In this document: positions 6,283 to 11,808 of the stretch, piece after piece
How the letters are laid out: the number at the start of each line of letters is the position of its first letter
How positions within the stretch are numbered: the stretch's first letter is position 1
Assembly: GCA_030036915.1 (NCBI GenBank)
Contig: JASHSC010000377.1
Span: 1 to 13,656 of the forward strand
Direction: 5' to 3'
From: Terriglobia bacterium
GTDB lineage: Bacteria > Acidobacteriota > Terriglobia > UBA7540
Length of the DNA stretch: 13,656 bases
Position numbers and translations under genes: made by a program
The notes under the pieces: generated by a model
Told to the model about the DNA's origin: nothing
The model's database searches: none
What the model saw: only the letters and a program-made list of their open reading frames with translations

Positions 6283-8811
6283 TTAGTAGAGGATGTCCAG
6301 CGTGCCGTCGAAGAGGCGGTGTTGGTTCCCCACAAAGTGGCCGAAATTCGGAGAAGAGATATTGGTGAAAACGTCGCGTGGGTTGGCGTGGTCGGTCAAA
6401 TTGAAAATAGTCAGGGAGCCGCGCATCATGTGCTTTCTGACGAGGGGAAAGGGAAGGCGGAATTCCTTGCTCAGTTTCAAGTCGAGAGAGGCGAATTGCG
6501 GATAACGCTCGGTGTTCGGTGTGCCCACATACTCCTGCATCATAGTAACCGGGGCATAGGGAAATCCTGAATGGAGATCGACCACGGGACCGGCTTCAAT
6601 TCCCCAGATATGGGTCTTGAACCGGCCCCAGGTTAGGACTCGGTTGGGAATATCTGAGCCCAGATTGGCGTACGTGTCGGGAAGAATCACCGGCTGTTGA
6701 AAAGGCACAAACAACTGCGTGAGGGTATTTAAATCGCCGCGCGCCTGGCTGAAGACGTAGGAGGCGTTCCACTCGGTGAATCGGTTGATGCGGAAGTGGA
6801 CAGTGGATTCGAACTCGTTGTAGAGGGAAGCGCCATGGGGAGTAAGCAACATGGCGGGACCCGTGGCGAGATCCGTAACGGGGTTGATGATGTATTGATC
6901 GTAGGCGCGGCTGGAGAGGAAACTCAGGCGCAGCATTACGCGGGGGTTCAGCTCGTGGTCCGCTTCCACGCTCCAAGTCCAATTATAGGGCACAATGCCG
7001 GGAAATTTTGTGGAGGCCACCAACTGCCCCTGGGGATTAATGTCGCCGTAAGCGTTCACGTAAGTAATCGGCGGCCCCAGGAGGTTGCCCAAATCATCGA
7101 ACGAGCTCACCTGGCGGGCGGGATTATTGAAGAAATCGCCTGCCAGCAGGGGTGTGTGAGCAAAGAAACGGCCCACGCCGGCGCGAAGAACGGTTTTGCC
7201 GTTCTTGCCGGGCGCGAAGGCGATGCCCAGGCGGGGAGCCAAATTCGCGCCGGAGCCCAGGGTTTCACCGGAGTATCTTACACCGAAGTCGAATGAAACC
7301 CGCTTGAGGGGCACCCAGTGGTCCGATACAAAGAGAGACCCGCCGAAGTCCCTCGTTCCCAAAAGGCCCTGACCCAGGAAATTGACCTGCTCAACCGTAT
7401 TGCCCTCCGGGCCCAGAATGCTCACGGTGCGCGACTGGGTGACGCCTCCATAAGAGCGGTTCAGGAAGCTTACTCCCACGGTCCATTCACTGTTGCCCCA
7501 CTTTTTCAGGCGAGGGAGCTTGTAGGTTTCAGATACCTTTTCCTCATTGCCGTCGCGCTGGAAGCTATTGAAGAAGTTTCCGCCCCAGCCGTTGGGAGTT
7601 ACCAGCATGTCGGCAGCGCCCTCCCCATGTCCCCAACTATAGAACTGCATCCCGTCCACGGCCGTGGTGAACATGCCTCCGCCCGGAGTGATGAAGTTAT
7701 CGGTCAGAGTGATTTTGAAGCCATGCTGGCCGTAATCGGAGGATGCAGGAACGGGAATGAGGGAGTCGATGTCCGCAAACTGGCGCCTTAGGGGAAAGAC
7801 ATTGGCCGTCAGAGTGGCTAAATGATGAGAGGAAAAAATGTAATGAAAATCGGTGAAGGAACTGAAATCGTGGGTGCGAATCTCGTTGTTGGGGAAAGGT
7901 AACCCCCGCACCGGCTGTTTATCCATGTCGTATCCGGCGGCTTCCGTGAAGCCCAACCGATTGGAAATGAGCGGGCCGGAAATATATAGGCGGGGATTAA
8001 AATCGGCGATTCCCACGAGCGTGCCGTTCTTGATGCGGGGATTGGGCGGAATGTTTTGGGCCTCAAATTCCCAGCGGTCGGCTGGCGGCTTGGTTTGAAT
8101 GGTGGTAAGTCCTCCGTTGAAGCCGCCATATTGCGCGTCGTAATTGTTCTTGTAAAGCTGAAGAGACTCAATGGCAGCTACAGGCACGTCGATGGTCATA
8201 TCTCCGGTCACGGGATCCGCGGTTTCAGAGGAGTTAACGAGCAATTGACCCTGATTGTCCGGAAGGCCGTTGATGTTGATTTTGCCATCCGGCGTGCGGA
8301 CCACACCCGGCAAATATGGAAGAGCGGCATTGAACTTTTGCTCGGCGAGAGGCAGATCAGCCAATTGTGCCACGCCCAACTTGGCGGAAGGAGGGGTCTG
8401 CCCCGGGGAAAGTGTGGGGGCTTGTTCCTTGACTTCAACCTTTTGGTGCAGCACAACCTCCGGAGGCAAAATCATTTGGATCTCCGGCAGGAGAGCGCCG
8501 TTCAGTCCCAGATCGCGCTTGAGAGGCTCAAAGCCGGGGGCGGCGCAAAGCAATGAGTACTCGCCCGGTTGCAACCCCGGAAACTCAAATTTGCCCTTTA
8601 GATCTGCTGAAACCGTCAGTCCTTCGGAAGGAAGCACCCTGCTGGTGAGGGTGCAAAGGGTGTCGGGAATGGGGACGTTCTTCTGGTCGAGCACTTCGCC
8701 CCGAAGGTTTTGCGTGGGCGGTAAGGCGCGTGCAATGTTCAAGCCTGCCAAGTGCAGCCCTGCCCCCAAGAAAACAATCTTGACACCGCGTCGAATCTGC
8801 TGGGCACGCAT
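6283..8811 (-). CDS. Oar-type TonB-dependent receptor with carboxypeptidase-regulatory-like domain
   Basis: An intact 842-residue outer-membrane receptor. The signal peptide is residues 1-29: basic RAQQIRRGVK, hydrophobic IVFLGAGLHLAGLNI, probable cleavage after ARA. A carboxypeptidase-regulatory-like domain follows at about 36-115 (LRGEVLDQKNVPIPD, DLKGKFEFPGLQPGEYSLLC). A plug-like domain spans about 147-242 (LADLPLAEQKFNAALPYLPG, ININGLPDNQGQLLVN, YKNNYDAQYGGFNGGLTTIQT), and a beta-barrel runs to the end, closing LFDGTLDILY with a terminal aromatic. It is shorter than the interrupted receptor at 1-3279, mostly in the barrel, and too different to be a recent duplicate. It probably imports a bulky or carbohydrate-linked nutrient with TonB energy; no catabolic or TonB/ExbBD genes lie nearby to say which. 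The ATG at 8811 is the first usable start after an in-frame TGA, yet it has only a weak Shine-Dalgarno. Confidence 0.92.
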   Translation of the reverse strand: MRAQQIRRGVKIVFLGAGLHLAGLNIARALPPTQNLRGEVLDQKNVPIPDTLCTLTSRVLPSEGLTVSADLKGKFEFPGLQPGEYSLLCAAPGFEPLKRDLGLNGALLPEIQMILPPEVVLHQKVEVKEQAPTLSPGQTPPSAKLGVAQLADLPLAEQKFNAALPYLPGVVRTPDGKININGLPDNQGQLLVNSSETADPVTGDMTIDVPVAAIESLQLYKNNYDAQYGGFNGGLTTIQTKPPADRWEFEAQNIPPNPRIKNGTLVGIADFNPRLYISGPLISNRLGFTEAAGYDMDKQPVRGLPFPNNEIRTHDFSSFTDFHYIFSSHHLATLTANVFPLRRQFADIDSLIPVPASSDYGQHGFKITLTDNFITPGGGMFTTAVDGMQFYSWGHGEGAADMLVTPNGWGGNFFNSFQRDGNEEKVSETYKLPRLKKWGNSEWTVGVSFLNRSYGGVTQSRTVSILGPEGNTVEQVNFLGQGLLGTRDFGGSLFVSDHWVPLKRVSFDFGVRYSGETLGSGANLAPRLGIAFAPGKNGKTVLRAGVGRFFAHTPLLAGDFFNNPARQVSSFDDLGNLLGPPITYVNAYGDINPQGQLVASTKFPGIVPYNWTWSVEADHELNPRVMLRLSFLSSRAYDQYIINPVTDLATGPAMLLTPHGASLYNEFESTVHFRINRFTEWNASYVFSQARGDLNTLTQLFVPFQQPVILPDTYANLGSDIPNRVLTWGRFKTHIWGIEAGPVVDLHSGFPYAPVTMMQEYVGTPNTERYPQFASLDLKLSKEFRLPFPLVRKHMMRGSLTIFNLTDHANPRDVFTNISSPNFGHFVGNQHRLFDGTLDILY

Positions 8812-8920
8812 GGTAATTCTGGCATCGGGGTCTCAATTACTCGGGTGCGTGAAATCCCGCATGCCATGTGTAAAAGTACGCAATTAAACTTATAGGGTCG
8901 CCTTCCCGCCAAACTTCGCT

Positions 8921-8948
8921 TTTCTAGCGCAACTTATGGCTGGGTCAA
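8921..8948 (-). promoter_or_regulatory. Candidate promoter of the second receptor
   Basis: On the minus strand, TTGACC (8948-8943), a 16-base spacer and TAGAAA (8926-8921) match at five and four of six positions. RNA would begin near 8914, about 100 bases before the ATG at 8811. It is the best pair in the region but not decisive. Confidence 0.35.
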
Positions 8949-9291
8949 GGGTTAAGCAAAGCGCCGACACTGCGCGAAACCCCTCAATCGCCAAGTCTGG
9001 TCAACATGTCTAGCGCACGTTGGTCGCCAAAGATTCTGACTCAACAGGGTTTTTGGACTATTTCAGATCAGAACCTGATTGTCACTGCTCCCATCGTACC
9101 ATTACCTAGGGGAGTGGTCAGGGCACCGGACGACAGAGAGTTCCAAGAAGCCTCCCGCCAGCCAGGTGAGAAGAGATACACTCCTCCTGGCACCCAAAGG
9201 ATTATTTTTGACATTTCCGCGTCTCCCTCATACCAGGGTAAGGTGGGCTGGAGTGGGGTCCCTGCCGCCTTCGTTCCTGCCATGCCTGGAT

Positions 9292-9354
9292 TTGAAACGT
9301 CAGAGGCCCGAACACGTCCAGCGCACGAGAAGAAAACAGCGTGCTACGTTTCAA
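9292..9354. repeat. Inverted repeat TTGAAACGT ... ACGTTTCAA
   Basis: Nine-base arms at 9292-9300 and 9346-9354 match perfectly, with 45 bases between them. Nested inside, GCACG (9323-9327) pairs with CGTGC (9340-9344). The nested stems could form an RNA hairpin with a large one-sided internal loop, or the arms could be a pair of protein-binding half sites. Neither T tract nor coding frame accompanies it. Confidence 0.35.
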
Positions 9355-9597
9355 GTCTAGCCCCGCGGTGGATCGCGAGCAACTGGTTTCTTGAGCTTTT
9401 CCAATTCTCGCCTCAAACTTCGTGACGTGCGATACGAACGCCGGCAGAAGAAGGGCATCCAAAGGGGGTTCCCGAACTGCGGACGAAGGTGAGCTGCTCG
9501 AGCGAAAATTGCCGATAGCCATTATAGTTATTCTGTCTACGCGCATCCCTAGCAATTCCCCTCGCGACAGGCTAGAATCCCTTCCGAGGCCCCGGAC

Positions 9598-10674
9598 ATG
9601 CCCGTTACCAGTTCAGAGAACCATTCCGCGGCATCTGCATCGGCCAGCGTCCGAATCATCGCCATCGCCGTCCTTTTTGGCTGCATCTATTACGCCAGTT
9701 CGGTGGTCATTACATTAGTGTGCTCGATCCTGATTGCTTCGGTCCTTGATCCAGGAGTGAGGTTGATGGAGGTGTTGCACATTCCTCGCTGGCTGGCCTC
9801 ACTGATCATGGTGGTGATTCTGTTGGCGGCCGCATACCTGATCATCTATGCCATTTACGACCGCGCAGAGGCCTTAATTCAGGAAATGCCCAAAATTGTG
9901 GAGAAATTGAAGCCCATCACGCAGCACATTCAGTTGACGGCCCATAATATTCAACAGAGCACGCAGACGATTATTCCCTCCAATCCGGAAGCGAACGTAC
10001 CTACTGTGAGGTTGCAGCAGGAATCACCCTATATGCAGTTTTTATTGAGGGGCATCGGATCGGTATACGCCTTCATGGTTACGGTGATGTTCATTCCTTT
10101 GCTGGTTTTCTTCATGCTCACCTCGAAGAACCACTTGTGGGCGGCGTCGCTGAACCTTTTTCCGATTCACCACCGGCAGCAAGCGGAGGACGTCATCGAC
10201 GCGATTGCCCGCATGCTGCGGGAATTCGTGGTGGGGAACCTGCTTGTGGGGCTGATTTCCGCCGGCATCATTACGCCGGTGTTCGCGGTCATCCATCTTC
10301 AGTACGCTTTGTTGATGGGCCCGCTGGCAGCGCTTCTCAGCCTGGTGCCTTACATCGGGGTGGCGCTCGGAATTCTTCCACCTTTACTGGTGGCCTTGAT
10401 GCAATTTGACACCACGGGGCCATTTATCGCCATTGGCATAACGGTGGTGGTTGTGCATTTCCTGGCCGTGAACATTCTCACGCCAAAATTTGTGGGTGAG
10501 CGCGTCAACCTGAATGCGCTTTCGGTAACCATTTCCATGATGTTCTGGTCCTGGCTGTGGGGAGGATTCGGATTGATTCTCGCCGTGCCCATCACCGCCG
10601 CGATTAAAGCCGTTTGCGACAACGTTGAGGTTTTAAAGCCCTATGGAGCTTGGATGGGAGAAGGGTCGGATTAG
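9598..10674 (+). CDS. AI-2E / PerM family membrane transporter
   Basis: A 358-residue polytopic inner-membrane protein of the AI-2E transporter (formerly UPF0118, PerM) family. Named members are linked to autoinducer-2 export or to Na+/H+ exchange, so the cargo cannot be inferred. Hydrophobic helices cover about 20-50 and 66-87, followed by a helical soluble loop (88-150, RAEALIQEMPKIVEKLKP). More helices start near 153 (VYAFMVTVMFIPLLVFFML), and the C-terminal half carries the family signatures LVPYIGVALGILPPLL and LNALSVTISMMFWSWLWGG, then LAVPITAAIKAV. Length is typical. GAGG eight bases before the ATG supports the start. The gene stands alone on its strand; its stop codon TAG forms the first three bases of a dispersed repeat copy (10672-10701). 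It converges with the thiE-like gene. Confidence 0.92.
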   Translation: MPVTSSENHSAASASASVRIIAIAVLFGCIYYASSVVITLVCSILIASVLDPGVRLMEVLHIPRWLASLIMVVILLAAAYLIIYAIYDRAEALIQEMPKIVEKLKPITQHIQLTAHNIQQSTQTIIPSNPEANVPTVRLQQESPYMQFLLRGIGSVYAFMVTVMFIPLLVFFMLTSKNHLWAASLNLFPIHHRQQAEDVIDAIARMLREFVVGNLLVGLISAGIITPVFAVIHLQYALLMGPLAALLSLVPYIGVALGILPPLLVALMQFDTTGPFIAIGITVVVVHFLAVNILTPKFVGERVNLNALSVTISMMFWSWLWGGFGLILAVPITAAIKAVCDNVEVLKPYGAWMGEGSD

Positions 10675-10701
10675 GTAGTCGGTTGTAGGTGGCGGGCGGG
10701 G
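10672..10701 (+). repeat. Copy A of a short dispersed repeat, beginning at the transporter stop codon
   Basis: The copy starts TAGGTAGTCGGTTGTAGGTG and ends in a G-rich stretch. It shares an uninterrupted 13-mer, GGTTGTAGGTGGC (10681-10693), with copy B (11404-11416). Over 25 bases from ATTAGG the two differ at four positions. Over 30 bases it matches copy C (minus strand from 11490) at 23. The TAG of the repeat is the stop codon of the transporter gene. Confidence 0.65.
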
Positions 10702-10764
10702 AAGAATGTCCTACGAATCAAGCAGTCTGCCGTCTTTCCTTAAATACATCCTTCCATCTAATGC

Positions 10765-11388
10765 CTACCTCGTCTGCCCCCGCAACTCTTTCACTGATTC
10801 ATCCAGCGAATCACAATCCTGAAAAATTCGAATGCCGGCGATTCCCATCGCGCCGTTTTCCCTGCAGGCGGAAACGCGATCGACAGCAATTCCGCCCAGG
10901 GCGAATACCGGAATGGAGATTTGCCGGGTGACTTCGCGGAGCGTGGCGAGTCCCAGCGGCGGGCCATAGGGAAGTTTTGAGGGAGTCTCGAATATCGGGC
11001 CGAGCAGGAGGTAATTCGCCCCTGCCGCTTGCGCCGCAAGCGCTTCCTGGAGCGAGTGGCAGGAAACTCCTACAACAAATTCCGGAGGCGCCAGTTTTCG
11101 AACCGAATCCGCCGGCAAGGAGCGTCTGCCCAGATGCACGCCGTGGGCTTTGGCGGCAATCGCCACGTCCAACCGATCGTTTACCATCACGCGAGTTTTT
11201 CCCTGTCCACGGGCGTGCATAAGCGCTTCATCGGCGAGGTCAAGCAAGCGGCGCGTGGGCAGATCCTTCTCGCGAATCTGTACCCAGTCGACGCCCGCGG
11301 CGATAGCGTCCGCAATGCAGCTTTCCAGACTTCGGTTCCTGATTTGCTTCCGGTCCGTGATGTAATAAAGCTGGAAATGCGAAGGCAT
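10765..11388 (-). CDS. ThiE/TenI-family protein (thiamine phosphate synthase or thiazole tautomerase)
   Basis: A 207-residue TIM-barrel protein of the ThiE/TenI family, which acts in thiamine synthesis: ThiE joins the pyrimidine and thiazole moieties, TenI aromatises the thiazole. Visible motifs are LYYITDR (7-13), VQIREKDL (36-43) with the phosphate-site Q37, R39 and K41, VND (69-71), GVHLG (83-87), GVSCHS (107-112), GPIFETPSK (130-138) and PVFALGGI (160-167). The acid that normally follows GVHLGQ as a Mg2+ ligand in ThiE is replaced (GVHLGRRS), while SCHS and IFET resemble TenI, so which enzyme it is stays open. I start at ATG 11388, where LYYITDR sits at its usual place. Longer frames to 11418 or 11487 only translate the repeat element. 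No Shine-Dalgarno precedes any of these starts. It is probably last in the leftward operon. Confidence 0.85.
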   Translation of the reverse strand: MPSHFQLYYITDRKQIRNRSLESCIADAIAAGVDWVQIREKDLPTRRLLDLADEALMHARGQGKTRVMVNDRLDVAIAAKAHGVHLGRRSLPADSVRKLAPPEFVVGVSCHSLQEALAAQAAGANYLLLGPIFETPSKLPYGPPLGLATLREVTRQISIPVFALGGIAVDRVSACRENGAMGIAGIRIFQDCDSLDESVKELRGQTR

Positions 11389-11394
11389 ATAAAT

Positions 11395-11490
11395 TAGGTG
11401 GCAGGTTGTAGGTGGCATACAGGAAAAGCAGAAGGCCGGATCCGATCGCGGGCGGAATCTCCCCACACACCACCTGCAACCTGCCACCTA
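11395..11490. repeat. Inverted pair (copies B and C) of the dispersed repeat, REP/MITE-like hairpin
   Basis: Copy B (plus strand, 11395-11417) begins TAGGTGGCAGGTTG and repeats TAGGTGGCA after 14 bases. Copy C lies on the opposite strand from 11490 leftward. Arms 11395-11415 and 11470-11490 match at 20 of 21 positions, the one mismatch being a possible G-U pair in RNA, with 54 bases between them. The inner part contains the palindromes CGGATCC G and CGATCG. The hairpin fills the gap between the 81-residue membrane protein and the thiE-like gene: the TAG stop of the former is the first triplet of copy C, and the ATG of the latter is six bases past copy B. A third copy lies at 10672-10701. It is probably a dispersed intergenic element; its mobilising enzyme is not in the window. 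Confidence 0.75.
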
Positions 11491-11733
11491 CTTCTTGACA
11501 AGTCCCAAATCACGGCGCAAACGCCACAACTCGAAGAAAGCCAGCCACACGTCTCCCAAACCGAGACCGGAAATCGCTCCGCGCAAAAAATAGTTGCGGG
11601 CGAGGCTGGCCACGGGTGGATAGTGACCCACAAAGTAATTCTTGGTCCAGGGCGGAATCCACGGGAGAACGAAAAGAATCACACCGAGCTCGAAACAGAA
11701 TACGATGTAAACGATGGCTGCCAGACGATTCAT
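11488..11733 (-). CDS. Conserved-looking small membrane protein, 81 residues
   Basis: The product has one clear transmembrane helix near the N-terminus (about 4-26, LAAIVYIVFCFELGVILFVL). A turn rich in Trp and Pro follows (WIPPW), then a polar stretch (TKNYFVGHYPPVASLARNYF) and a second, more amphipathic membrane segment (about 50-70, LRGAISGLGLGDVWLAFFEL), ending in basic RRDLGLVKK. The frame shows coding character: hydrophobic periodicity, positive C-terminus and no rare runs. It lies 75 bases after the TPR gene on the same strand and is probably cotranscribed. The ATG lacks a strong Shine-Dalgarno. Its stop TAG is also the first triplet of repeat copy C. I recognise no family and give no function; membrane anchoring or a link to the TPR protein is only a guess from order. 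Confidence 0.7.
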   Translation of the reverse strand: MNRLAAIVYIVFCFELGVILFVLPWIPPWTKNYFVGHYPPVASLARNYFLRGAISGLGLGDVWLAFFELWRLRRDLGLVKK

Positions 11734-11808
11734 GGTTTGATCGATTCGGGAATCCGGTCTCAGGCAAGACGAGAGGGGTCAACCCCGATGCAACCGGAGG
11801 GAAGTCTT

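Larger units (their letters stand above)
8812..9597. other. Gene-free divergent region of 786 bases
   Basis: No frame here has a ribosome binding site or protein-like composition; the longest (about 139 codons from 9006) is rejected. The region holds the candidate receptor promoter, a hairpin GCCAGG/CCTGGC with an inner GAG/CTC stem (9161-9191), a perfect TTGACA at 9208-9213 whose 17-base-spaced -10 (TACCAG) is poor, and the TTGAAACGT inverted repeat at 9292-9354. GAGG at 9586-9589 belongs to the next gene. It could hide a small RNA or a decayed gene; nothing firmer can be said. Confidence 0.5.

Noticed and set aside
9006..9425. 139-codon plus-strand frame in the gene-free interval
   Set aside because: No ribosome binding site, irregular composition with no recognisable domain, and it overlaps equally poor frames on the other strand.
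11389..11487. Longer N-terminus of the thiE-like protein from GTG 11487 or ATG 11418
   Set aside because: The added residues are translated repeat element, and the ThiE family begins a few residues before the YYITDR motif.
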